Positions 39,206 through 46,986 of a DNA stretch of 64,000 bases are shown piece by piece (within the stretch, counting starts at the first letter, position 1; every line of letters starts with the position of its first letter). The DNA comes from Neorhizobium sp. SHOUNA12A (GTDB taxonomy: Bacteria; Pseudomonadota; Alphaproteobacteria; Rhizobiales; Rhizobiaceae). The DNA lies in NCBI RefSeq assembly GCF_023006505.1, contig NZ_JALBGV010000006.1, positions 62,001-126,000 of the forward strand, read 5' to 3'. Under the pieces are notes generated by a model. The model was given only the letters and a program-made list of their open reading frames with translations, did no database searches and was not told the origin of the DNA. A program made the translations under genes and the position numbers.

Positions 39206-39664
39206 TTACGACGTACGCACCACGACAGTGCCGAGCAGCAGGTCGTGCACGAGGCGCGAACGCTCGATGAACAGGCCCGCGAGCAGAATGAGCGGGGTCA
39301 GCACCGAATTGATGATCCAGAAGATCACGGTGTGGGCCATAGCGGTGAGGAAATCCATCCGCCGGCCGTCGAGCCGCACCATGGCGAGCCCCATGGCGCG
39401 CATGCCGGGCGAAGTTTGAGCCGAGCCGCCGAGCGTCATCCCGAAATAGAGAAGCGCGACGATCACGAACAACACCGGATAGAGCATGAAGCCGAGGCCG
39501 AGCGTGATGATGCCGAGGAAAAACACCACGACGGCAGCCGGAATGCACAGCAAGAGCACGATCACATAGTCGATGATGAAGGCGAACACCCGGCGAGAAA
39601 GAACGCCGCTATAGGCGCGCCAATCGTCCGGTGCGGCATAGGCCGGGTTCGGGTCGAGGCTCAT
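39206..39664 (-). CDS. RDD family membrane protein
   Basis: A 152-residue inner-membrane protein with three spans and the RDD signature: SRRVFAFIIDYVIVLLLCIP (first helix, with the Arg and Asp pair), then SAQTSPGMRAMGLAMVRLDG and the C-terminal ERSRLVHDLLLGTVVV. RDD proteins are of unknown function, and some act as exporters of small ions. The open frame extends to 39766, but ATG 39664 begins the typical short cytoplasmic leader (MSLDPNPAY). It follows hemB by 61 bp on the same strand. Confidence 0.88.
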   Translation of the reverse strand: MSLDPNPAYAAPDDWRAYSGVLSRRVFAFIIDYVIVLLLCIPAAVVVFFLGIITLGLGFMLYPVLFVIVALLYFGMTLGGSAQTSPGMRAMGLAMVRLDGRRMDFLTAMAHTVIFWIINSVLTPLILLAGLFIERSRLVHDLLLGTVVVRTS

Positions 39665-39725
39665 CGTTTCAACATCTCCTGTTTCTCCCCGATGATATGG
39701 GAAGAGACCGCCGCGGCAACAAGGC

Positions 39726-40739
39726 TTATCCGTTTTTCGCCAGCTTCCTGGCCACGTCCATCGCAAAATACGAAAGAATCCCGTCGCAGCCGGCGCGTTT
39801 GAAGCAGAGCAGCGTCTCCATCATGATCCGGTCGCCGTCGATCCAGCCGTTCATGGCCGCCGCCTTGATCTGCGTGTATTCGCCGGAGACCTGGTAGGCG
39901 AAGACGGGAAGGCCGAACGCTTCCTTGATGCGCCAGCAGATGTCGAGATAGGCGATGCCGGGCTTGACCATCAGCATATCGGCGCCTTCTTCGACGTCGA
40001 GGGCGGCGTCCCGCACCGCTTCGGTGCCGTTAGCCGGCGAGATGTAATAGCTGTTCTTGTCGCCCTTCAGGAGACCGCTGGTGTTGATCGCCTCGCGATA
40101 GGGGCCGTAGAAGCCGGACGAAAATTTCGTCGCGTAGGACATGATGCCGACATCCTGGTGGCCGCTCGCATCCAGCCCGCGGCGGATGGCGCCGATCCGG
40201 CCGTCCATCATTTCCGAAGGCGCGATGATGTCGGCGCCGGCATCCGCCTGCATGACGGCGGCGCGGACGATCTGGTCGACCGTCTCGTCGTTGACGATGA
40301 TGCCGTCCCGGAGAATACCGTCATGGCCGTGGCTGGTGAACGGATCGAGCGCCACGTCGGTGATGACGCCGATATTCGGCACGGCTTTCTTGAAAGCGGC
40401 GGTCGCCTGGTTGATCAGGTTGTTGGCGACCAGGCTGTTGGAGCCGGTCTCGTCGCGCAGTTCCATCTCGATATCGGGGAAAGTGGCGATCGCCGGAATA
40501 CCGAGATCGGCCGCTTCCTTCACCGCCTCGACCGCCTTGTCGACGCTCATGCGGTTTACGCCCGGCATGGCGGTGATTGGATCGACGATGCCGGTGCCGG
40601 GAACGATGAAGATCGGCCAGATCAGATCGTCGACCGTCAGCCGGTTCTCCTGCACCAGCCGACGCGTCCAGTCGGCCTTGCGGTTGCGCCGCATGCGGCG
40701 GTGGCCGGTGATCTCGTCGACCAGATGCGTCTTGTCCAT
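39726..40739 (-). CDS. hemB: Delta-aminolevulinate dehydratase (porphobilinogen synthase), zinc-ligand-free type
   Basis: Condenses two 5-aminolevulinate molecules to porphobilinogen in heme synthesis. The 337-residue protein has the active-site lysines in MSYATKFSSGFYGPYREA (about 203-220) and ADMLMVKPGIAYLDICW (about 252-268). The metal-binding stretch reads DVALDPFTSHGHDGIL, with Ala/Asp/Asp where zinc enzymes have three Cys; this identifies the Mg2+/metal-independent alphaproteobacterial type. ATG 40739 is preferred over the upstream open frame to 40790. It precedes the RDD gene. Confidence 0.96.
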   Translation of the reverse strand: MDKTHLVDEITGHRRMRRNRKADWTRRLVQENRLTVDDLIWPIFIVPGTGIVDPITAMPGVNRMSVDKAVEAVKEAADLGIPAIATFPDIEMELRDETGSNSLVANNLINQATAAFKKAVPNIGVITDVALDPFTSHGHDGILRDGIIVNDETVDQIVRAAVMQADAGADIIAPSEMMDGRIGAIRRGLDASGHQDVGIMSYATKFSSGFYGPYREAINTSGLLKGDKNSYYISPANGTEAVRDAALDVEEGADMLMVKPGIAYLDICWRIKEAFGLPVFAYQVSGEYTQIKAAAMNGWIDGDRIMMETLLCFKRAGCDGILSYFAMDVARKLAKNG

Positions 40740-40832
40740 GGCAAAGTCTCCAACTTCTCTTCCCGTGCGCGCGTCATTATCATGCAGCACGCCATTTGCG
40801 AATGGGAACGATCGCCGCAGTTGAGGCCCGGG

Positions 40833-41213
40833 CTAGATCCAGAGATCGTTTTGAGCCGTACGTTCGCCGCCCTCGTTGCCGGTGTTCAAAACGCCACGCG
40901 GCTCGATCACCATCATCTTCACCTCCTTTTCAGCGAACGGCTTGTGCTGCACCCCCTTCGGCACCACGAACATTTCGCCTGGACCGATGTGAACGCTGCC
41001 GTCGCGGAAGTCGATCCGCAAATGGCCTTCGATAACGATTAAGGCTTCATCCGTTTCCGGGTGATCGTGCCAAATGAAATCGCCTTCGATGCGGACGAGC
41101 TTGAACTGGTAGTCGTTCATTTCGGCGACGACGCGCTGCTGCCAGAGATCGGGTATCCGTGCCAGCTTCTCGGCGAAGTTTATCGGCTTATGTGAAAAGT
41201 TCCGCTCGGTCAT
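40833..41213 (-). CDS. Cupin-domain protein
   Basis: A 126-residue single cupin. The two cupin motifs are GDFIWHDHPETDEALIVIEG (His-x-His and Glu ligands) and PGEMFVVPKGVQHKPFAEKE (His ligand), enough for one divalent metal site. Such small cupins often bind metabolites; the function is unknown. AGGAGAAGAC precedes ATG 41213; the open frame to 41345 is a non-family extension. It is divergent from the DUF6163 gene with 116 bp between them. Confidence 0.85.
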   Translation of the reverse strand: MTERNFSHKPINFAEKLARIPDLWQQRVVAEMNDYQFKLVRIEGDFIWHDHPETDEALIVIEGHLRIDFRDGSVHIGPGEMFVVPKGVQHKPFAEKEVKMMVIEPRGVLNTGNEGGERTAQNDLWI

Positions 41214-41329
41214 GTCTTCTCCTTTGATTGGCGGAAAACCTATCAGGTCAGGGCGCAGGGCTCTTGAACGATCGTGCGGACGACGGGCTGGTACTGGCGG
41301 GCGGCGACCGTGGCGGCTAATGTAGTCCC

Positions 41330-41767
41330 ATGGAACCCGATTCACTCACGGTGCCGAAGCGCACGCTGACCGAAATTCTCTATGTCGCCTTCCTCAGGCT
41401 GATCGCGATCGCCTGTTTCTGGTTCGGCCTGCAATATTGGGCGATGCTCGTCGGTTATTCGCTGAAGGGCATGGCCCGCTTCGATCTGCTGACGCTTCCC
41501 TGGAAGGTGGCGGCGTCTTCGCTTGCCGTGCTGTTTCCAGTCGCCTCGCTTGGCCTCTGGCTCACCGTTTCCTGGGGGCCTGTGCTCTGGACGATCGCTG
41601 CAATCTCGCAGGTGTCGATGTATATCGTCTGGCCGGAGATTTTCGGACACAACCGTCTCGTGCCCCTCATGCACGGCCTCGTCGCAGCGCTCTATGTCGT
41701 ATTTCGGCTCTCACTATGGGTCGAGGCGCGCCGCAAGGCGGAGCGGGTAAGAATTGATTCACCTTGA
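41330..41767 (+). CDS. DUF6163 family membrane protein
   Basis: A 145-residue protein with four predicted spans (about 15-38, 50-68, 74-92 and 110-128) and Trp-rich loops, including IACFWFGLQYWAMLVGY and GPVLWTIAAISQ. It matches the rhizobial DUF6163 family commonly encoded just before ldtR. The shared position suggests a function in envelope stress together with LdtR and LdtP, but this is inferred from order only. Confidence 0.8.
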   Translation: MEPDSLTVPKRTLTEILYVAFLRLIAIACFWFGLQYWAMLVGYSLKGMARFDLLTLPWKVAASSLAVLFPVASLGLWLTVSWGPVLWTIAAISQVSMYIVWPEIFGHNRLVPLMHGLVAALYVVFRLSLWVEARRKAERVRIDSP

Positions 41768-41885
41768 AATTAAAGCTTTGACGGCCTGAATTGACCAGAA
41801 ATTCGCCGCTAAGTGATTGATTTATTTTAAATCTGAATGACAGCATCCTGGGCCGGCGAGGGCGGGCCGGAATTCGAACGAACGC

Positions 41886-41901
41886 GTTAAGCGCTTGTTA
41901 A
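41886..41901 (-). promoter_or_regulatory. Full CtrA-type binding site upstream of ldtR
   Basis: On the minus strand the sequence reads TTAA-CAAGCGC-TTAAC, an exact match to the CtrA consensus TTAA-N7-TTAAC. On the plus strand the same bases form a 7-4-7 direct repeat GTTAAGC-GCTT-GTTAAGC (41886-41903), one helical turn apart. It lies about 100 bp before the ldtR start. Binding is inferred from sequence. Confidence 0.6.
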
Positions 41902-41997
41902 GCCTATGTTTTAAGTCGAATTTTATGCGTATTGGATAGTGTCTGTCTCAAGGCGGGAAGAAACAAACACCGCCAAACAAAACAGGATGAGGCAGTC

Positions 41998-42516
41998 ATG
42001 ATGAACACGAAACTGAAGCCGCAGACGGCACCGGCAGTAGCAGATCCGCATGAAGACACCATTCGCGCCCTCTACATGGAATCGCTGCATCTGGTCGAGC
42101 GCCTCCACCGCCGCCTTCTCGATGTGATCAAGGACGAGTTCGACCGCCAGGGTCGTGACGACGTCAACGCCGTCCAGGCGCTCCTGCTTTTCAACATCGG
42201 CAATTCGGAACTGACAGCCGGCGAACTGCGCTCCCGCGGTTATTATCTCGGCTCGAACGTCTCCTATAACGTCAAGAAGCTGGTCGACCTCGGCTTCATC
42301 AACCACCAGCGCTCGCGCATCGACCGCCGCTCGGTCCGCATCAGCCTGACGCCGGAAGGCCAGGCGATCGCAGAAACCGTCGGCAAGCTCTACGAGCGCC
42401 ATATCGGCTCGATCGAAAAGGTCGGCGGCATCGGCGAGGGCGAATTCTCTCAGATGAACAAGCTACTCCAGCGCCTCGACCGCTTCTGGAACGACCAGAT
42501 CCTCTACCGCCTTTAA
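41998..42516 (+). CDS. ldtR: MarR-family transcriptional regulator LdtR
   Basis: A 172-residue winged-helix regulator. It has the LdtR-type N-terminal helix (IRALYMESLHLVERLHRRLL, about 23-42), the DNA-binding half with ELTAGELRSRGYYLGSNVSY and NVKKLVDLGFINHQRSRID, and the beta wing RRSVRISLTPEG. In Liberibacter and Ensifer, LdtR activates the L,D-transpeptidase gene ldtP and affects osmotic tolerance and motility. Here ldtP is on the same strand about 1.1 kb downstream, separated by small leftward genes. Two consecutive ATGs (41998, 42001) serve as start. A CtrA-type site lies upstream, and a long hairpin follows the stop. Confidence 0.88.
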   Translation: MMNTKLKPQTAPAVADPHEDTIRALYMESLHLVERLHRRLLDVIKDEFDRQGRDDVNAVQALLLFNIGNSELTAGELRSRGYYLGSNVSYNVKKLVDLGFINHQRSRIDRRSVRISLTPEGQAIAETVGKLYERHIGSIEKVGGIGEGEFSQMNKLLQRLDRFWNDQILYRL

Positions 42517-42571
42517 TCCACCGGGGGCTTGCGAAACACTCCATTACCTCCAGTCATGCGGTGCTACGCAA

Positions 42572-42609
42572 AAGCGTAACGGGGTGTCGGAAGACGCGCC
42601 GTTACGCTT
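42572..42609. terminator. Long bidirectional hairpin between ldtR and the convergent small gene
   Basis: AAGCGTAACGG/CCGTTACGCTT is a perfect 11-bp stem. It continues after a G/G mismatch into GTGTC/GACGC (one G-T pair) closed by a GGAA tetraloop (GNRA-type). A T-run follows on the minus strand. It lies 56 bp past the ldtR stop and 33 bp past the stop at 42642. Confidence 0.7.
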
Positions 42610-42641
42610 GTTTGCGTGCAAGCCGCTCAGCCGGATCGAGC

Positions 42642-42878
42642 CTATCGTTGGGCGAGCAGGGCGCGGCCGGCGTTTCGGATGGTGAGGGCGGAATCCGCCA
42701 TCTGGGCAATCAAGCCGGCAGTCATCGCTGAGGCGAGGGTCTCGGTATAGTCTTCGCCCTGGAGACCGTGCTTTTTGCAATAATTCTGGACGGCCCCGCG
42801 TGTGGAGGTCGGCGAGACGCCAAACTTGTTGTTCTGGAAAGCATTGACAATAATTTGGTATTTTTCGTCCAGGGTCAC
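42642..42878 (-). CDS. Small protein of unknown function
   Basis: A predicted 78-residue protein (MTLDEKYQIIVNAFQNNKFG, then SPTSTRGAVQNYCKKHGLQG). The GTG start at 42878 has GGAG at a spacing of 7. The even mix of residues and lack of Arg-rich frameshifted look suggest a real gene, probably helical and cytoplasmic. I do not recognise the family. Like its neighbour it points left between ldtR and ldtP, in a stretch with lower GC than the core genes around it, so it may be recently acquired. Confidence 0.6.
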   Translation of the reverse strand: MTLDEKYQIIVNAFQNNKFGVSPTSTRGAVQNYCKKHGLQGEDYTETLASAMTAGLIAQMADSALTIRNAGRALLAQR

Positions 42879-43000
42879 GGTAGCTCTCCAATGGGTGATG
42901 TTTGGGGTGCCTACCAGTATGGGAGCCGGGTTGATAGACGAATTCGGCTATGGGCGTCGGAAATACGTTCCGATAAGTCCGTTTGCGCCGGAATGCTCGC

Positions 43001-43222
43001 CTACATTGTAGCTGCTGCTGCCCGGCGAATCTCGGTCGTCATGCCCGCAAACATCGAGGAGAGGTCGAGCCAGCCGTCTGGTCTGCGGCCCGTCACCTTT
43101 TCCGGCCAGCCGCAGACGCCGTCCTGTTCGACATAACCGACGCATTGCGGGGCGGTCTCATCGCGAAAATGCAGGACGACCAGCTTTCCAGGCTCAAGGG
43201 CTTCGATCGGGTACCAGTTCAA
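43001..43222 (-). CDS. Small protein of unknown function (uncertain start)
   Basis: A predicted 73-residue protein (MNWYPIEALEPGKLVVLHFR, then GYVEQDGVCGWPEKV). No ATG is available; a TTG at 43222 is the best start, with GAGG about 10 bases upstream. The residues look protein-like (hydrophobic strand pattern, a CGWP turn), resembling short phage-type or SH3-like beta proteins, but no family is assigned. It may be a degraded longer gene, because the preceding leftward frame (43219-43479) ends on the overlapping ATTGA. Confidence 0.4.
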   Translation of the reverse strand: MNWYPIEALEPGKLVVLHFRDETAPQCVGYVEQDGVCGWPEKVTGRRPDGWLDLSSMFAGMTTEIRRAAAATM

Positions 43223-43640
43223 TTCTCGTATTCCTCACTTTGACGGTCGACTTTTAGCCAATCCGCTTGTCCCAGGCTTACGGCTTTTACGTTTCCAAAC
43301 GAGGGCTTGCTGTCCAGAATGCCGCGCCGGTTCCGTAAAAGAAGCAGGCCCCGGATCGACGATCCCGCAGCCCGTTCCGGGATCGCTTGCGTTCGCAGGG
43401 TGTGGCGCATATGCCGCCTGAAAAAATCACGTGCCAACACGGCTTTGTGACGCGCAAGTACCTGACACGAATTGGCCATATTGCTATGGGACCGGCTGGA
43501 TGCAACGGGCCGGCGGGAATTCGCGCTTTCACGACATTGCGATGACGACGAAGCCCCCTTGCGGCTGCGCTAACTTTTTGCGCGTTCTTAACCATATCCC
43601 TGTAGGCGTCTTTGATGCTGCTCGGGACCAGATGGGTACT

Positions 43641-44975
43641 ATGATGTCGAAGAAGATCGGATCTGAAGCTCTTTCCCGCCGTGCCTTGCTTCGCACGGCC
43701 GTCTCTGCTGGTGTTGCCGCACTTGCAGCGCCCGCATTCGCCCAGACGGCGATGGATGATCTGATCAATGCGCCTCGCCGCGGAACCTGGGACGACCAGT
43801 TCGACGCCAAGGCCGCATCCAGAACCGCCGTCAATGTCGTCTCCAACAATCCGGTGCTCGGCGCCGGCGGACCGGCGAACATCCAGCAGGCGATCGTAGA
43901 CTACCAGCAGATCGTTGCAAACGGCGGCTGGCCCGAGGTCAATCCCGGCCAGCAGCGCCTGCGTCTTGGCGTCGTCGATCCTTCGGTGCAGCAGTTGCGC
44001 CAGCGTTTGATGATATCGGGCGACCTGCCGCGCGAGGCGGGTATGTCTTCGTCGTTCGACAGCTATGTCGACGGCGCTGTGAAGCGTTTTCAGGCCCGCC
44101 ACGGACTGCCCGCCGATGGCGTGATGGGCGAGTTTACCGTCAAGGCGATGAACATATCGGCCGACGTGCGCATGCGCCAGCTGGGGACCAACCTGGTGCG
44201 CCTGCAGTCCATGTCCGGCGATCTCGGCTCCCGCTACGTCATGGTCAATATTCCGGCCGCCTACATCGAGGCGGTGGAGAACGACCGCGTGGCGCTGCGC
44301 ACCAATGCCGTCGTCGGGCGCATCGACCGTCCGACGCACGCCATCAACTCGAAGATCTACGAGGTCATCCTCAACCCCTATTGGACTGCGCCGCGCTCGA
44401 TCGTCGAGAAGGACATCGTGCCGCTGATGCGCAAGGATCCGACCTATCTCACCCGCAACAACATCCGCCTGATCGACGGCAAGGGTAACGAAGTGGCGCC
44501 GGAAACGGTCGACTGGTTCGCGCCAAAGGCGCCGAACCTGATGTTCCGGCAGGATCCCGGCAAGATCAACGCCATGGCCTCGACGAAGATCAACTTCCAC
44601 AACCCGAACAACGAATACATGCACGACACGCCCCAGCAGGGCCTGTTCAACAAGCTGATGCGCTTTGAGTCCTCCGGCTGCATGCGTGTTCAGAACGTCC
44701 GCGACCTCATCACCTGGTTGCTGCGCGACACAACCGGCTGGTCGCGCCAGGAGATCGAGCGGGTGATCTCGACGCGCCAGAACAACCCGATCAAGCTTGC
44801 CGTCGAAGTGCCGGTCTATATCGTCTACATCACCGCCTGGTCTGCAAAGGACCGTGTCGTGCAGTTCCGCGACGATATCTACGAGCGTGACGGCAACCAG
44901 GAACTGGCGCTGCAGACGACCACCGGCATAGAAAAGCCGGCCGGTGCTGCCGACGACGATCTGCTGCCGCAATAA
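43641..44975 (+). CDS. ldtP: L,D-transpeptidase with peptidoglycan-binding domain (LdtP)
   Basis: Periplasmic enzyme forming 3-3 cross-links or attaching proteins to peptidoglycan. The 444-residue protein has a twin-arginine signal (SRRALLRTAVSAGVAALAAP, then AFA-QT), a PG_binding_1 domain at about 110-170 (FQARHGLPADGVMGEFTVKA) and a YkuD domain from about 195, with the catalytic HDTPQQGLF and SSGCMRVQN motifs (Cys nucleophile at about 350). ATG 43641 (tandem with 43644) starts the signal; 43632 is also in frame. It is the presumed LdtR target. A terminator follows at 45002. Confidence 0.93.
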   Translation: MMSKKIGSEALSRRALLRTAVSAGVAALAAPAFAQTAMDDLINAPRRGTWDDQFDAKAASRTAVNVVSNNPVLGAGGPANIQQAIVDYQQIVANGGWPEVNPGQQRLRLGVVDPSVQQLRQRLMISGDLPREAGMSSSFDSYVDGAVKRFQARHGLPADGVMGEFTVKAMNISADVRMRQLGTNLVRLQSMSGDLGSRYVMVNIPAAYIEAVENDRVALRTNAVVGRIDRPTHAINSKIYEVILNPYWTAPRSIVEKDIVPLMRKDPTYLTRNNIRLIDGKGNEVAPETVDWFAPKAPNLMFRQDPGKINAMASTKINFHNPNNEYMHDTPQQGLFNKLMRFESSGCMRVQNVRDLITWLLRDTTGWSRQEIERVISTRQNNPIKLAVEVPVYIVYITAWSAKDRVVQFRDDIYERDGNQELALQTTTGIEKPAGAADDDLLPQ

Positions 44976-45001
44976 GATCTGCTTCTTTTTCCGTCCATGA
45001 G

Positions 45002-45031
45002 AAGCCGCATCCGCCAAGGGTGCGGCTTTTT
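45002..45031 (+). terminator. Rho-independent terminator after ldtP
   Basis: The stem AAGCCGCA/TGCGGCTT with an 11-base loop is followed by TTTTT. It lies 27 bp after the stop, separating ldtP from glyA. Confidence 0.8.
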
Positions 45032-45152
45032 CGTTTTCTAAGAGCATCTCCGCGTCTTCCGGCGAGCAAATGTCGTTCCCCGTATTGCTCTGCGCAAGGC
45101 GTAAGGCTAAGACGCGACATTGCAATGCCCACCCCTTTGAGGAGCCTCGCAC

Positions 45153-46442
45153 ATGTCGAACACCGACGTCTTCTTCTCCCGCCCGCTCGCAGAATCCGAT
45201 CCGGAAATCTTTGGCGCGATCGAGAAGGAACTGGGTCGCCAGCGCCACGAAATCGAGCTGATCGCTTCGGAGAACATCGTTTCCCGCGCTGTGCTTGAGG
45301 CGCAGGGTTCGATCATGACCAACAAGTATGCGGAAGGTTATCCGGGCAAGCGTTATTACGGCGGTTGCCAGTTCGTCGACATCGCCGAGGAACTCGCCAT
45401 TGAGCGCGCCAAAAAGCTGTTCGGCGTCAATTTCGTCAACGTCCAGCCGAATTCCGGCTCGCAGATGAACCAGGCCGTGTTCCTCGCGCTGCTGCAGCCC
45501 GGCGATACCTTCATGGGCCTCGACCTCAACTCGGGCGGCCACCTGACGCACGGTTCGCCGGTCAACATGTCCGGCAAGTGGTTCAACGTCGTCTCCTACG
45601 GCGTGCGCGAAGGCGACAACCTGCTCGACATGGACGAGGTGCAGCGCAAGGCCGAGGAAACCAAGCCGAAGCTGATCATCGCTGGCGGCACCGCCTATTC
45701 CCGCATCTGGGACTGGAAGCGTTTCCGCGAGATCGCCGATTCGGTCGGCGCCTATCTGATGGTCGACATGGCCCATATCGCCGGTCTGGTTGCCGGCGGC
45801 CAGCATCCGTCGCCGTTCCCGCACTGCCACGTCGCCACCACCACCACCCACAAGTCGCTGCGTGGGCCGCGCGGCGGCGTCATCCTGACCAATGACGAAG
45901 AACTGGCCAAGAAGTTCAATTCCGCCGTTTTCCCGGGCCTGCAGGGCGGTCCGCTGATGCACATCATTGCCGCCAAAGCCGTCGCCTTCGGCGAAGCGCT
46001 GCAGCCGGACTTCAAGGACTATGCTGCGCAGATCGTCAAGAACGCCAAGGCGCTGTCCGAAACGCTGATGGCCGGCGGCCTCGACATCGTCTCCGGCGGC
46101 ACCGACAATCACCTGATGCTCGTCGACCTGCGCAAGAAGAACGCCACCGGCAAGCGCGCCGAGGCGGCACTCGGCCGCGGCTACATCACCACCAACAAGA
46201 ACGGCATTCCCTTCGACCCGGAAAAGCCCTTCGTCACCTCCGGTATCCGTCTCGGGACGCCTGCCGGCACGACGCGCGGTTTCAAGGAAGCGGAATTCAA
46301 GGAGATCGGCAATCTCATCATCGAGGTTCTCGACGGCCTGAAGGTCGCCAATTCCGACGAAGGCAATGCCGGCGTCGAAGCCGCCGTGCGCGACAAGGTC
46401 GTGGCGCTCACCGGCCGCTTCCCCATGTATCCGTATATGTGA
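45153..46442 (+). CDS. glyA: Serine hydroxymethyltransferase
   Basis: PLP enzyme that interconverts serine and glycine and makes 5,10-methylene-tetrahydrofolate, feeding purine synthesis. The 429-residue protein has the N-terminal [40 protein letters not shown] (about 53-72) and the PLP-lysine motif [14 protein letters not shown] (about 228-241, Lys in HKS). Length is normal. The ATG at 45153 is preceded by GAGGAG. It heads the glyA-nrdR-ribD-ribE cluster, with nrdR 62 bp downstream. Confidence 0.97.
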   Translation: MSNTDVFFSRPLAESDPEIFGAIEKELGRQRHEIELIASENIVSRAVLEAQGSIMTNKYAEGYPGKRYYGGCQFVDIAEELAIERAKKLFGVNFVNVQPNSGSQMNQAVFLALLQPGDTFMGLDLNSGGHLTHGSPVNMSGKWFNVVSYGVREGDNLLDMDEVQRKAEETKPKLIIAGGTAYSRIWDWKRFREIADSVGAYLMVDMAHIAGLVAGGQHPSPFPHCHVATTTTHKSLRGPRGGVILTNDEELAKKFNSAVFPGLQGGPLMHIIAAKAVAFGEALQPDFKDYAAQIVKNAKALSETLMAGGLDIVSGGTDNHLMLVDLRKKNATGKRAEAALGRGYITTNKNGIPFDPEKPFVTSGIRLGTPAGTTRGFKEAEFKEIGNLIIEVLDGLKVANSDEGNAGVEAAVRDKVVALTGRFPMYPYM

Positions 46443-46504
46443 TCCCAACTGGTACCAATGGGGGCCGCATCTCGCGGTCCCTCTTGCAAGCCTAAGGAGA
46501 GGCG

Positions 46505-46984
46505 ATGCGCTGCCCCTATTGCGGTTCGGAAGACACGCAGGTCAAGGATAGTCGTCCGGCCGAGGATTACACCTCTATCCGCCGGCGGCGTATCTGCCCG
46601 GATTGCGGCGGCCGCTTCACGACGTTCGAGCGTGTGCAGCTTCGCGAACTGATGGTCACCAAGAAGACCGGCCGCAAGGTGCCGTTCGACCGCAACAAGC
46701 TGGTGCGATCCTTCCAGATCGCGCTGCGCAAGCGGCCGGTCGACAACGACCGCATCGAGCGGGCGGTTTCCGGCATCGTGCGTCGACTCGAGAGCTCGGG
46801 CGAGAACGAGATTTCGTCGGAAGAGATCGGGCTGCAGGTGCTGGAAGCATTGAAAAGCCTCGATGACGTCGCCTTCGTGCGCTACGCCTCTGTCTATCGC
46901 GATTTCTCCCATGCGGAGGATTTCGAAAAGGTGATCCAGGAGATCAACGCCAAGATCGCCCGCGATCCCGGCATCGAGCCGTAG
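46505..46984 (+). CDS. nrdR: Ribonucleotide-reductase transcriptional repressor NrdR
   Basis: Zn-finger/ATP-cone protein that represses nrd operons when dATP is high. The 159-residue protein has the [11 protein letters not shown] and [13 protein letters not shown] zinc ribbon (Cys pairs at about 3/6 and 31/34) and the ATP-cone with [20 protein letters not shown], then [10 protein letters not shown] and [23 protein letters not shown] precedes the ATG. It sits between glyA and ribD, separated from ribD by 2 bp, as commonly found in alphaproteobacteria. Confidence 0.97.
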   Translation: MRCPYCGSEDTQVKDSRPAEDYTSIRRRRICPDCGGRFTTFERVQLRELMVTKKTGRKVPFDRNKLVRSFQIALRKRPVDNDRIERAVSGIVRRLESSGENEISSEEIGLQVLEALKSLDDVAFVRYASVYRDFSHAEDFEKVIQEINAKIARDPGIEP

Positions 46985-46986
46985 CC

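Noticed and set aside
43219-43479. 86-codon leftward frame before ldtP
   Set aside because: It has an Arg-rich, partly shadow-like composition and no clear ribosome site. It was kept only as part of the small-gene observation because it ends at the next frame's start.
43287-46448. 1053-codon open frame opposite ldtP and glyA
   Set aside because: It covers complete conserved genes antisense and reflects third-codon GC bias rather than a protein.
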